Source: Schistocephalus solidus (Eukaryota; Platyhelminthes; Cestoda; Diphyllobothriidea; Diphyllobothriidae). From it: a DNA stretch of 64,000 nt. The notes below the pieces were generated by a model that worked only from the letters and a program-made list of their open reading frames with translations, did not search any database and had not been told where the DNA came from. Shown piece after piece: positions 23,963 to 37,800 of the stretch (its first letter is position 1; each line of letters opens with the position of its first letter). The stretch is taken from NCBI GenBank assembly GCA_017591395.1, contig WEDG01002927.1:186001-250000 (forward strand). Reading direction: 5' to 3'. Both the position numbers and the translations under genes were made by a program.

Positions 23963-23974
23963 ATTTTTAAGGAA

Positions 23975-26900
23975 ATTATGCGTCTATTTGCATATTAACA
24001 AGTACGTAATATTAAACAGTCATACACAGGAGAATGTATGGCAAAAATATGCTTTACCACAGCTTACCAGCTGACGCACGTTACTGCATAACACTATTTG
24101 CAAATAAATAGTATTCAGTAGGCTGCTTTCGAACGGAAAATCAATACGAAGGCAGTAAGTTCAGTGTTCAACACGAACAGTCTAATCGCGTAAACGTGCG
24201 AGTACGGAACGCCAACGCGAAAAAGCATGTAGAGGTCAAAAGAATCAGAGTAACTTGGGCTCGTTAAGATTGACCACATTGTCTTAATTTTTGAAAAATT
24301 TAAGGTTTAAATCTGCAAGTAGTACAATGTCCGAGTTATTTTTATCAGGTTAAGTACTCGGAAGGCTGTATTAGGATTGAAAGAGTAACCGCCATATAGC
24401 AATGTCTTTCATCTGATAAACTGCAATAAAAATTATTGGTTTTAGCAAATCCAGCCATATAGTCTTGTTTTAAATTCCTAGCGGGGACAAAACACATCAA
24501 GTTAGGTAATTTATTAAATTCGAACTGAGCACCTTGGAAAGTATCAGTATTATCAGTTTACCAAAAATGCATGCTGCTAGAACCGTTGGACGAAAATGTG
24601 CTTAAGTCAGGATATACTAAAAATGATATATTATAAGTAATCTAACGAGTTAATGTTTAAGGTTGATGTTAGCATACACCATGAAGAGGCTAATTTCATG
24701 CAAACTCCGGTCGCATTGGATGATATGGCGCCTTGGAGGGGACTTGGTAGGAGGAAGTTAGCCACCTAAATGTGCTAAATTTAGGGAGGATAAAAGTCCT
24801 GTGTCCTACGCCTATTGCTAACCCTAACCGAAACCTCAGCAGTGACCCTTACCCTAAACATACCTCTATCATTAACCCTTTCTCTAAGTTGAACACTAAT
24901 CATAAATCGTGTTTCCGTGGAATTCCCCCCATAGCCGCATGTATTACGGGTGGTTTCAAGCAACGTGTCCTTTTTGCAAGCATATAGCTAATCATTACCC
25001 AATTTCCTTCTCCCATATAAATTCGCAGCATTCTTTAACGTTTAATCTTAAGTGGCTTTACTTAAGAGCACACCAGACCAGATAGTCTCGACAATTTTTG
25101 GTCGCTTTTGAGGAATATTTGGCTGTCATAACACATATGATTTCAGTTAATTTTTTTGAGCGTGCTTGCTTTATTTTGTGTGCAAAACGTCTTTCAATCA
25201 CCATTTCTATCTGAAATAGCGTTTGTTTTTGTCAATTACTTTCCTCGGGACAGAAATGAACCATAATTGAATCTCAATGCCATCCTTTGGCAGAACTTCA
25301 GGAGACTGGACTAAATAACTCGCAGGATCAACAGTTTTAACTCGACTTCTGCGTGTTGGTGGTCGCGCCGAATAAAGTGCTTCATTAAAAGACAATAATT
25401 ACCTGTTGCTGCTTGAATATGATGGAGCGTGCCAAACTCACGACAGTCACGTGAGAAGCGTGTTGAATTTAATATTTAAATTTGAGGAACCGCGTCTTCA
25501 GTGAGGAGTATAGGCTTACTTGACGGCAGATTCAGTGGCAACAGGAAGAAAATGCGCTGGCTGCGACAAATGATTTTTGTCCTCGGCATGCAGGTAGGAC
25601 CAGATAGTTTTTCTTGACCACACATTGTATGCAATAGTTCAATTTTTAATGTGACAGATTTGTTAGTAAAAAGTCATTATTTTTAAATACTAAATCAAAG
25701 AGGAGTAACAAAGCTAAACAGATGTTCAACAGCCTATTATAGGCAAAGCGTCTTTGGAAAAAGCTTCTGTAAATGATGGTAGTGGATGTATTGAAGTAAT
25801 ATTCGTTTGCTTATATGTTTAGAGTCTGTTTAATTTGATTGAATTAATATATTTTCTCCATGCTCTTATTCTGTAACATGAACTCAACTTCACCGCATGA
25901 AAATATTGTGCTTATGCTATAGGCGGTCTACAATCATGGAAGCTCATTTAAATGGTTACCTTCTCCTTATTTTTCCCCCTCTAAGGTTTGGGTGTATTCA
26001 CTTTGCAGGCATTAGTTGCATGTTAATTAACGATAAAAATGGATTTTAAGCTGTCTTTTCATAACAGCATGTCCATACCAATCAGAAATATATCTTTTCA
26101 TATTATGAAAAATCCTAGAAGCAATGCAGAATGAAGCAATAAAATCTAACTACTTACGCATCTCAGTTGACACACCTGAGTAATTTCTCGTGGGTTATAA
26201 TTCATGACGAATAGTCTTACTTGTTTTTTACAAATATTTGTCATTCGCTTTTGCAGCACATGTATATTAGAATAAAGTTTTTCTGAGCTCTTTTGGAAAC
26301 ATCTTTTCCGTAGTTTAATCTGCTCATTATTGTATTTTCTTATTCAAAATATGCCCGACTGCGGGTTGAGGTGCCTGGAAGCCTGAAGTGGTACCTGATT
26401 ATTCCATGGTACGCCCCACAAAAAGCAGCGTTTACTTTCCATTCCCAACAGACCAGGTTCAAGAAGCTTCGTGCCACCCCGATCGAGTCTGATTGGACTA
26501 AATGCTCTGGTCATCGCAGAATTACAAACTTTCAATTTTAATTCTTCACGCACGAGTTGGAATTGGCAAGCCAGTCTCTAAACACAATTCCCATTTTCGC
26601 CCTCTTCCTGGAGGTGAAGGGGGTGTAGCTGGAGGCACATAGTTCTAACACACTCCGGCAGATTATGGTTTTTGCAGGAGCAGCAGTCTGCGAAAATTTT
26701 GTCAGAGGGGAGACCTCTTTCATTCTCCACGCTGCGAGCAGGTAAAAAATTGCTTCTGCGTGAGCGGATACTTGACTCAACTACGGAAGAAATTTCATTT
26801 TTGCTTTTTCCTTACGCGAGCACAAATAATTCTCCGAAGGGATCCTGCAGATGCCTGCAGAGTGCTTCCTGGACATACACAATAAATGACCTAGTTCAGG

Positions 26901-27985
26901 AAATGTCGTGAACGATGACTTATAGGGTGATATGGCGTAAATGGGGTGTTGTTATTCAGTTTTTGTTGAATGTATTTGAAAGCTTTTTTCGCACGTTGTG
27001 TTATAAAAACATATTGTCATATGTAAGTACAGCTTTGATTTAAATCCCTTATCAAACTAAAAAATTGTTTTTTCCCTCCATTAAAATCAGACGGGATCAG
27101 ATATAAGAACTTGCATTATTTTCCAAAACTAAGGGTGTATTCAGTTTTACTTAATTAGTTTTGCCATGATATGAGTGTTAGGCCACAAAATGCAGTAACG
27201 AAACTTGCATGACTACAGTTTGTTTCACACTAACAACTACAAGGCGTAAGCAACTACAAAAAGGTTTTCTGTGACATAGTGACAATTTTATATCTCGTTG
27301 TGCGATAGACATGTCAATGCAGTTTCTATATACAGTTAACTACGATTAAAAATAGAAAATACCAGACAAATGGTTTTGTCATGGTTTTAACAAATTTTTT
27401 TAATATTATTCAGGTCAGAGTGTTAGTGGTAGTGGTCTTGAAACAACAAAAGGATCAAAAGCATTCCATACTTAGGCAAGATTATGAATTTGTTCGTTAT
27501 CATTGTATGCATATTGAGACCGTTACCGGGTAGCATATGCCGATGCTGTCCACAAACAACTAGAAAACTTATGAAAGACTTTAAACTTCATCAGTAAAAG
27601 GCCATGCTTAGGACATTTTTAAGGTTGGAAACTAATAAGAGCATATTGTTTATTTGCTAAGAAGTAAAAAAAATACAGGTCATAATTCTGTAACAGCATT
27701 TTCTTCTGCGATGAGGTCGGCATTTTAGATTGGGTTACCAATTTGATTCGGATGGTCAGATAAGGACAAATATTTATAAGGAAGCACATTGCGCCGATAA
27801 TAAATTTTACGAACTGCTTGAATGATCGCCAAATTCGGATAAGGGCTAGTTTGCCTCTTGGCAACAGACTACATCAGAAACTTGTTGCCCATCGTCATTG
27901 TGATATGTGCGTTCGCTTATAAGGGCGTTCACTGACGCCTAAAAGGCATCATTATTTTACACGGAAACGCTCCTGCTCATAGCTC
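23975..27985. other. AT-rich stretch without a supported gene
   Basis: Holds the telomere-like tract at 24.82 kb (listed separately). The opposed frames at 26340-26910 are in slightly GC-richer DNA but match nothing I recognise. Confidence 0.45.
24817..24882 (+). repeat. Degenerate telomere-like (CCCTAA) tract
   Basis: Contains GCTAACCCTAACCGAAACC and then spaced CCTTACCCTAAAC and TTAACCC words. It is too degenerate for a recent telomere-repeat insertion. Confidence 0.5.
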
Positions 27986-28836
27986 TATAAAGCTGAGAAG
28001 GCTGCTGACTTTAATCTTACGTGTTATGCAACAGCCAGTGTCTCTGCTTGTGACCTCCACATTTCTGCCTTTCTGCCAATAGTTGGGATGTATTTCCTCT
28101 CAAAAAAATGCTTCTGCACTTATCAGAAGAAGGCAACATAGGGTAAAGAAGAAAGGTATAAAGCTGAGAAGGCTGCTGACTTTAATCTTACGTGTTATGC
28201 AACAGCCAGTGTCTCTGCTTGTGACCTCCACATTTCTGCCTTTCTGCCAATAGTTGGGATGTATTTCCTCTCAAAAAAATGCTTCTGCACTTATCAGAAG
28301 AAGGCAACATAGGGTAAAGAAGAAAGGTATAAAGCTGAGAAGGCTGCTGACTTTAATCTTACGTGTTATGCAACAGCCAGTGTCTCTGCTTGTGACCTCC
28401 ACATTTCTGCCTTTCTGCCAATAGTTGGGATGTATTTCCTCTCAAAAAATGCTTCTGCACTTATCAGAAGAAGGCAACATAGGGTAAAGAAGAAAGGTAT
28501 AAAGCTGAGAAGGCTGCTGACTTTAATCTTACGTGTTATGCAACAGCCAGTGTCTCTGCTTGTGACCTCCACATTTCTGCCTTTCTGCCAATAGTTGGGA
28601 TGTATTTCCTCTCAAAAAAATGCTTCTGCACTTATCAGAAGAAGGCAACATAGGGTAAAGAAGAAAGGTATAAAGCTGAGAAGGCTGCTGACTTTAATCT
28701 TACGTGTTATGCAACAGCCAGTGTCTCTGCTTGTGACCTCCACATTTCTGCCTTTCTGCCAATAGTTGGGATGTATTTCCTCTCAAAAAAATGCTTCTGC
28801 ACTTATCAGAAGAAGGCAACATAGGGTAAAGAAGAA
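27986..28836 (+). repeat. 171-bp tandem satellite, five copies
   Basis: The word AGCTGAGAAGG occurs at 27991, 28162, 28333, 28503 and 28674, giving periods of 171, 171, 170 and 171. The only difference I see between copies is one A fewer in the A-run of the third. The last copy stops at GTAAAGAAGAA. Each unit holds a hairpin, CTTCTG/CAGAAG around a 7-base loop. The near-identity means very recent amplification. There is no sustained open frame. An isolated array of this kind can also be misjudged in length by assembly. Confidence 0.95.
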
Positions 28837-28839
28837 TAT

Positions 28840-31800
28840 TTTAATGTAAGTTAAGTTTTATATTGTGCTTAATAATACACGATGAACAAGTAACTATAAA
28901 CAAGCTGACTTTCGCCATGTCCGCGAAACTTTATGCCGTTTTGAGAGCAGACGGAAAATGAGCAAATTACTGCTGTTTTGTTTTTGACTTTTTTTCATTA
29001 TTCTCACAATTCCATAAACCTTTTGCATAACTCCCCTTATAGTTGGGTGCATTTAAATTATTTGTAATAGTTTCGTTTTTAAACTTCTACTTTTCGTTGA
29101 AAATAATTATATTCGTTATAAAAGAGCAATTGACACTCCAAACAGTAACTTCTGTTTACGGATGCTCGTTTCATTATGGCCTTTAAAATTTTGGGAGACG
29201 CAGCATAGGCGAAATGTGCGTGAGAAAGATTTTCTTACGATAGTTAGGGACTTTCGTTATTTAGGTAGGCCATTGGGCTCATGGAGGAATTGTTCGTGCA
29301 CTAGAACCATATTTCTTATTTCGCGTTGAGCTTTAAAAAGGGAACTAGCCGATTTGACAACTACTTCACTAGGCATCTGCACGGCCTAGGGCTTCCGGTG
29401 TGCAACGATCTAAAGTGCTCTTCAAAGTGTATTTTAGCCCAAAAGAACAGAAATTGGAAATGGATCGGTGATAGTAATTTTGGATCCAAACGATTATCAA
29501 AAGCTGTTTGGAACTATAAAAATAAAATGTTTAAACATAAACTGTACAACTAAATATGTTCAAACCGCAATGAGAAATGAGCCACGTTCGAATTCCATAT
29601 GGTACAAAACTTGGGGTTCGGTGCACCTGACTGCTGATTGTATATGCGCCATAAAGGGGCATTTCAGGTTCCCTTGTCATTTTCCGCACCTATTTAGCAG
29701 CATTTGCTTTAAGTCCTTACGTGATTGCCTGCGTGGGCCCCAGTTAAGGTCGCAAGGCACAGTGAGAGGAATACGATGTATCATCTGTTCGATGAGCACC
29801 CTTCAATAATAGTTACTTTTTCGGACCGTAACCGACAAGACAATAAACCTGTACTTCAGTGTTACAGCCTTCAGAAAACTTTCACTCAATAACCCAAGAA
29901 AGCTGCTTTGAACCTCAGGATTTGTAAACCTGGGGTTGGGTTAAGCTGGCCGATGATGATTAATAAACCTAAATTGCCTGTTTCAGTCTAGGTAATGCTG
30001 TTTGCTATGCGACTGCATAAAAGACTCTGAACTGAGCTCCAAGGTGCAACTTGATGAGGATTTCAGTAAAATGGTAGATGAAAAACGGTCTAAAAGAAAT
30101 AAATGGCATGGTAATATCTAACGAGAAAGAAAGGGTATAATTCCAGAAATAAAGTAGATAGCGTATTAAAGGGGTTGCTATAAATTTGGGTAAACACTTG
30201 GATGTGGGTTATATGATGGCATGTGGAGAAGGGTTCGTAGGCTGACTAAATACGGAGGCACCATTGGGGTTAACGCAATCTACTTTCGTCTTTTAACTAG
30301 GTCCGTCGGTGCGCAGTAAACAAACAAATTAATGAACCTTGTCGAAAACAGACCAACGTGCAGTATCGTAAAAATTAAAACAAATTTTCTATCACGCACA
30401 CCGTAGGTTGATGCATCTTTAGTAGAGGGTATTAGGTTGAAGTAAAAAGGTTTATGAAAAATCCTTCACTAATTTAAAGCTTGGTTTTTCTTTTCACAGA
30501 AGTCTGCTGACACCAGATGCGAAGGACCATGCAAAGTGGAAAAAAAGTTTTTAAAAATTACGGTCTAACAACACCGTGCTAACTTGCATTGTAAACGTTG
30601 CAATACGCGTTATGGAATTAATTTTTGATTACATAATTACTTTAGGTATTAGATATCTATAAAGTGACCGAGAAAAGGCTGACCACCAAATGGCCACTAA
30701 AGTTTTCGAGTAATTACTGTAATATGCTGTAGTTTAACTTCAAATATGGCTTAATTTAATTGGAGTTGTGCCATATTTTACCTACATAATAAACATTTAA
30801 AGGTATATTAAACCATAATTTGTTGTCTAGTATTAAGAAACGTTAACAATTATTTTACCAGAATGACATTAGAAATGTTTTTCCGACTGCTTTTGCATTG
30901 GCAGTAGCGTAAAGCGATTATTTTTCAATGCATATCCTATCAATGCACTCATGGAGAAGTAAACAAATTGGAATTTTTTTAATTAATTCAATCCACGTTC
31001 ATCGCAGAACTACTTTTGTACAGATCACTGGGCCTTATTTTTAACTGTGTTTGTGTGTGTTTAACTATATGTGACGTAAACACCCATCGACCGTAAAACC
31101 TTTGAGAAACCTACCTAGATATCGAAAATCCTAAGAACTGCGCCGAAATGAAGGTGTTGATAATTTTAGTCAGTATGAACTATCTTTTCTGACAGTCAAA
31201 CTAGGAAACTGCAAAACACAGTGAGCTCACTAAGTTGATATGTTGACACTCAATTAAATTTATATTTGAGTAATTTCATGGAGAAATAATCCTCCAATGA
31301 ACACAGAATATTGTGTGTTTGTAATTGCAGTAGCTAATTCCATTCGAAATTCTCATTGACCAAACCATCCCCGGACAAGCTTCCTTATCCAAATAGTTTT
31401 TTTTTCAAAACGTCGCCACCAAAGATATATGGTAAAATTATTCTCAAGTAAACTTTATGCAATTTTAAAATTACAGCTACCCCTATAATCTTCGTAAAAA
31501 AAATAGATAGTTAATTAAGTGTCATACCGCATATTACTCTAAGTACTTGAAGATATCTAACCAGAAAAATGTGCTAACGGATTTTTGTTAATCTAGCAGG
31601 CCATGCTGTTTTGGCTAACTAGTGTGCCTTTTCGCGTATTATGTTCTTCAACTAATTAACTTTGCTTATTTTGCATGCTTGTTTTTGAACTTTTGGCTAC
31701 ATCGCTTTCTCTGAAATAATGAGCGTAACCCAGCAACCTAACGCTATTTTCGACGCAATTTGTTCGGTTTCGGCGTAAGTTGAATGTCTCACGAAAATAC

Positions 31801-34800
31801 TACATTCCTATCTCTCTTCAGCTACGTATCGTAATTATTACTTTTTCGTCATTGTGAGATCACCTGTGATAAGTGTGAACCTGCGTTATAAGGTGTGATG
31901 GGATCAGAGTCATTTCGTCTTGCTTCGAGGAAACATTGGTGTCGGTGCTACTTTTATGTGACATCATATTAGCAGTGACCTTACTGAGTTGCTACCAGAC
32001 TAAGACCGCTAGCTTTTCCGTGAACAGGAGCTTACGTTGATAAGAAGGTGAAGGCGCAATCACTAGAATAATAGGTTTAGTAGTGTAATCTTTTGGAGTC
32101 GTACAAGCATCCATCATCAGAGGCTCTGTGAGCGCAACACAAAATGACAATTTTTAGTCAAACAATAAGTAAAAGGGGAAGGGGACGAAAGGTTAGCATC
32201 CGAGACTGGGCCAAGTTCATATCGTCTAGCTCACAGTCATCTCACGGCGTGGTGATGGCATGCATCCTTGGCTGGGAATTGGTCCGCTCCATCTGGCTGT
32301 GTGAGTGAAGAGCATACCAACAGGGGTAGATTCACGTGTGTGTTTATGCATTTTTGACCGACATCTCCGCCTCCGACAGTTCTCGTCCCAGCTTGTTGAG
32401 GGTCGGGTAAGTAGACGCGTTCTCGCGAACTCATGGCTTTTCAGTAAAGTGAGACAGTGATTCGTATCTCCGGTTCTGCTCAAACATTCACAAGCTGAAT
32501 CATTTTTTTACTGGTTTGTATTATGACAGGTACTGTCAAGGGGTGGAATTTGATAATTTACGCGCAATTGGTAACCTGAGTCCAGTCATCCTCTTGGTTG
32601 TCAATGGAAACGAAAAGGCGAAGTCCAAAAAACGTTTGCTACCCAGTAGCACTCCACTGCTCAACAACAGGGACGACATTGTAGCTACAAACGACGGGGC
32701 TACAGTTTAGCAAGCCATTATCACATCAAGTCGACCACTAGCAGTGAATGCAATAGCTAATAGTTATGGTAGGTATATGGTTGTGTGGCAACTGTATCCT
32801 TCAAATATCAAACCCCCATGTATCCTCCTGTATATACCTCACTGTTATCTGTGGCTAACTTTGTTGGTTGGTTCGAGGGAAAATTTCGAACGTCAGACGA
32901 ACCAATTTCTTGTTAGAGTGCTCGCTTCCCTGTTCCTTGGTTAAATTAGCCTGGCATGAAGGCATGCCTCGGACAAAGACAGCAGACATCTTGCCTCTAA
33001 CTAGACTTTCTAGAAAAATGAACTTTCGATTAACGAGATATTGTCCTGGGGAAAGTCTCAACAAAGCTTTGTTTCGTGTGCGACACTTTCAATGCTCTTA
33101 CGTCAGGTTCTTCAGCTGGGAGACTGTTAGGGCCAAGCTGAATTACAAGTCGTTCTTGAACTCTGAAATTATGAGTAGGCGTTAAATCCTAGCTGTGACC
33201 TTCTCCAAAAAAAACATTTCCTAAAAGCCAACGTGGACAAAAGAAAACAAACGTTTTTCACAAGAGAATGGTTTTTGCACTCATTCATCCTGATTTCAGG
33301 ACGGAAGTGAGCGTTTCCACCCCAGACAAGGCATCTGATGGCCTATGCAGGCAATGTCATGGCGAATTCCAGTTTAAAATTGGAGAAGCACTGGCTAAGG
33401 ACAATAAATTGGCCCGTGTCGTCCCTGTCTTTGCCGGTGAATGCACCCTAGTTACTGATTATGTGGGCTACGGAACTTTGGCACCAAAGCAAAGCCGAAA
33501 GACGCTTTTCGTTCCTTAATTAGGTAAGATCTGTGCATGGTCATGTAACATGATTGAATATCCTGATCTCAGCCGACATGACGTGGGCCCATTAGTGCAG
33601 TACTAAGGGTTTTTCTCAGGGTTAAACTAACACGGGGTTAGGAATGAGGTGAAAACATTGTAAGGACAGCAAATATTTCAGGAATCGCCATAACATAGCC
33701 CCGGATTTGACGAAAAAACCATTCAATTGTAGCCATTTTTGCGGCTCCGAAACAATTTTCTACAGATCATTCAGTATGTGGAAGAGGGTGGCTAATAGTA
33801 CTTGAAATTTAGACGTTCCTCTCTAGGACAGGCAAAGATTGGCTCACTGGTGTTTTGGACCGATAAGTGTGATGGGTGGGGAAGGTGATTATTCTAAAAA
33901 AGCCAGGCAAAAATGTCCAATTTTATGCTTTTGTTGTTTAAAGGACCCTGCATTGAAAATCCCACCTCAAAAAAAACTGCAAAATGGTATTTGTCTACTT
34001 TAAGAGAGGAAGAAGCCGTCTACGCACTCATGGAGCTTCAACTTACACAAACATAGTTTTAAAATGCTAAGATTTAATGAACATTTAATACGCTCTGAGG
34101 AATTTTCAAAGCTGGCCTCTTCGATCCAACAGGCTTACGTGAAAGGGACTGTATACGTACGGACTGCATTCAGTCTCCAGTCTAGAATTAATTTTTATCA
34201 TAACACCTAATGTTGAGCAACAGTTGCAATTGGTTTAAAATATGCTTTCAATTCTAACACGCTGCCAGATCATTTAACCTAAATCTGCCTGTTTAGAACC
34301 ATCATTTTAGCCAAGTATTTTCGCCAACATATCTAAACATTCCTCTCCAAAGACATTGGAAAAGTTAAAAGCTTTCTTTTGGCTGTTTCTAAAGGATTTG
34401 CGGTACCAGCTGACCGTTGACCTTCAATTAAAAAAATTAATTAGCTGTAAACATTTAATCAAATAGAAAGAACACATTTTTCATTAAACATTTAATAGCC
34501 AATTAATGAATGATTTTATAATTACAGATAACTAATTTTCATTAATAAATGGGTGCCATCCTGCGCAAAATAGATAGATTTACTTCCCATAGCTTAATCA
34601 AGGAAGAAAATTAAGCAACCAACATCATTTTCGAAAAACTCAGTTCTCCGGGAGATACAACAATATTAATTTGCTCTAAACGTCAGTAAAATAACAAAAG
34701 TCAACCAAAGAAGAGATAACTTACTTTATAACTTCCCGTAGGACGTTATTGCTTTGGTTTCAGTTCAAAGTGTTGCACTTTGGGTGAAATGTTCTCAAGC

Positions 34801-37800
34801 GGCGAAATAAGTTTTTAAGAACATTCATTTTAATGAAGAATTCACATTTTTACTCCTAACGTTCGTCGTTATCAGGAAACATCTGTCAGCAAAAGTGATT
34901 TTAAGCTCAGTCTTCCATGGCTTGGTAAATCTTTATCAACGCAGAAAATCAGAAGGTAGTGGAAATGGCATTTTCTAAAATATTTAGTATCAGGACTGAA
35001 TTCTGAACGTTCATCTGAATCGTGAACTTGATTTTTCATTTGATTACAGAACGTAAAACGTCCTCTTAAACAATATTTTATTAAAATAGTCGTGTTTGCC
35101 AGAATAAACTTGGTTTACAGTGTTTAACTTAAAAATCATATAAGCAAGCCTTAACGCAGTCCGGCCTACGTTCTACTGAGAGACGCATTCGCATATGTTT
35201 ACTTCAATTGATAGCACTCGGAGCGTAAATGCTAAACAAGGAAATTCGACTGACTACATAATGAGATTTCCCATACAGACTTCGCATTGTCATGCTAACT
35301 TAATTCCGGCAGTTCCATTTTCCGATGAGTTTTTCATTTCCGAAATAAGGCGGTTAATTTTTTGCCAGGGGTTTCATTGCATAACATTTTCCAATTATAC
35401 AGAAACGAAAATCATAAGACTGATTGGCAGAACTTGATGACTATTTTTCAGCCCTACGGCATAAATATTATTTTCTAACCCCGAAATATTTTCTTAAGGA
35501 TATCATGCAAATACAGGTTTACGCAGAGGCAAATCAGCTGCCGAAACCGGCAGACGACTGCAGGTATCCCTGTGAGTAAAAAAACGGACAGAGGGGAGAT
35601 CAACTCACGGATCCTTGTGCAACTAGCATTTCAGAAAGTTAACAGGTACTTTGTTCAGATCACCATTTGTTTGCTAAAGAAAGGGTTTGGTTAGACTAAA
35701 CTTTTAGAAAAGCTTGTTTATTTAAATAAAAGTGTTTTATTCAATGGCTTTTTCGAACGCCCTAAGCCATACGTTGAAGTTAAATGTTTAAAGGTACCTA
35801 TTAAGCAATACTAGGGGCACAATGAGGGCATGCAGTAAGCCACTATTCTCCCTTGAATTAACTGACATTTGTTAATTTCTGAAAAATTTGAATATGGCAT
35901 GTAATTCAATATACAGAGTTATGCATTGTTTTCATTCAAAGGTACGGCCTCGGTAACATATAGACATTTCTTGGGGGGGCAGATGCCAGTAATCCAAGTT
36001 CTATTACGAAGGAAGGTGTGCCCAGTGTCCAGACGATGTGTGGTAACTTTTGACATAGGTCTTCCTCATTTACTGCCAAATGCCAACGTGTTGAGCGGAT
36101 TTTTTTTAGTATAAACGTAATAAGCTTTTGTCACAATTATAAGCAATGGTTTTTCTTGCTCGTAAAGGACAGAGAATAATGATATACACAACCATTTTCA
36201 TTTTTCATCATTTTTAAACTGTGCTTACTTCCGAACAGCCCGATACTACTTTTTCCTACTGGGTTTTGAGCGTTTTGCAAACGGGTGTAGTTTCTGTGAC
36301 CTTTGGTTGTTAGATACGGAAATACAGTTTCTATAGGCAGAACTACGATGGTGAAGCTAAATGCAAACGCTTTTGCATTTTTTCGTGAAAACTGAACCAT
36401 TCAAACTCGGATTCAGGCGGAAACTTTACTCATGATTTGCCCAACATATTAATACTAACCACGTACTCTTTGAGATTTAATCTTATTGGCAATTTTGTCT
36501 TATCTTCACTTCAAGGATCAATTTTACAGCTTAATGCATAACGAAAAACGTAACACAATACAGATTGCTTACAAAGTTAGTCTATACAATCTTCGATGGT
36601 TATTTGCGGCATACCTGCCGTCATGAGTATAACGATTATCAACTTAGCATTGAGTGTTTCTTCGAACTTCCCGATTTAAAAATATTATATTTATGAGTTA
36701 TCCAGATTCAATTAGCGATTTTCCGGGAAAGTTCAATCAGCGGTTCACTTCATTAATGTCGTGACATATTTTTCCATGGGAGAAATTTGGTGTTGCTATT
36801 TTAAGCGCAAGAACAATTTTTGAAGTAGACTTTGTATCTAGCCTGTCTCACAAAATAAAATCTAACAATTTCTCACATCAAAGCAATTTTCTATAACGTT
36901 GAGTATCAAAAAGAAGGGTGTCATGGATGACTGCGTACAATTTCGATGGCCCAGTCATTAAAGTAAGAAACATATCCACTAAGTCCCTTCTTGAACGGAA
37001 AAATTGAATTTTTCATCAGGAAAAATCGAGTAAAGCTGGGCATGAGTTAATCCACTGGTTTTAAAAACCCAGGACGTATTCCGAGTCAGAGAAGTATTTT
37101 TTTCTAAAAAGTTGTACTTTATTCCTAAAGTGCAGTAATGAAGATGATCGCCACTGCTTTGTTGTACTCTACTAAGAATTTAATGCAAAACAAACTTGAG
37201 AAACTATGCAGCATGTAAGGACATCATGAAATTTCGTGGCCTATCCAACTGCGCAGGATCAGTGCCTATTACTAATATAGGAAATGGCTTAAAGGGTATA
37301 ACCGTTATAAGTAAATCAAAAGGCAAGGAATGTTGGTCGGACATGCGGGTGGACGTTGTACGAGGGATGTAGTTGGAAGCACTCCAGATGGGCCGGCTCA
37401 GTTTATGTGAAACCTCGTCAAGGGCGATTAAGACTACATCGCATGGAAAATTAGTCATTCCTGGGTGGACCTGAGGGAAATGGAAAGGAAATGGAGTGCC
37501 AGATGGGCCCCGTGATCCAACTACTTACTCTTCTGTATTTCCGCGGCTTCGCAAAGGCGCAGGACATGGTCGCTCATTGCCCTAATTAGGACTTTAATTG
37601 CAGTTGTTTGTTCATTTACATGACCGGTGTTTACCAATTCCTTCGTATTTGAACTCCTAGCTGCCTGTGTTCAACCTCAAAAACCATTTCGGCATATTTC
37701 CAGTTGATTGTGTTGCCAACTGTCTTTGCGCGCTCCCAAATTCTTGCACCCGGAACTACTGTAAACTCGTAAGTAAAATTTGCTGTGGTGTGCATAGGTA

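Larger units (their letters stand above)
20250..23970 (-). mobile_element. APE-type LINE with C-terminal C2H2 zinc fingers, decayed
   Basis: The minus strand carries an apurinic-type endonuclease domain, a LINE reverse transcriptase and a C2H2 finger array, in that order. The similarity is to the endonuclease-reverse transcriptases common in flatworms and other invertebrates (RTE/CR1-like; I cannot settle the clade). It starts near the ATG at 23962 and ends where the DR cluster begins. Stops and frameshifts are numerous. It has no LTRs, and no poly-A or target-site duplication was clear. Confidence 0.88.

Noticed and set aside
27986..28836. CRISPR-like array
   Set aside because: Whole 171-base units are repeated with no unique spacers. 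It is a satellite.
32226..33519. Possible host gene
   Set aside because: Several medium frames in slightly GC-richer DNA, but they are on both strands, unrecognised, and without consistent splice signals.
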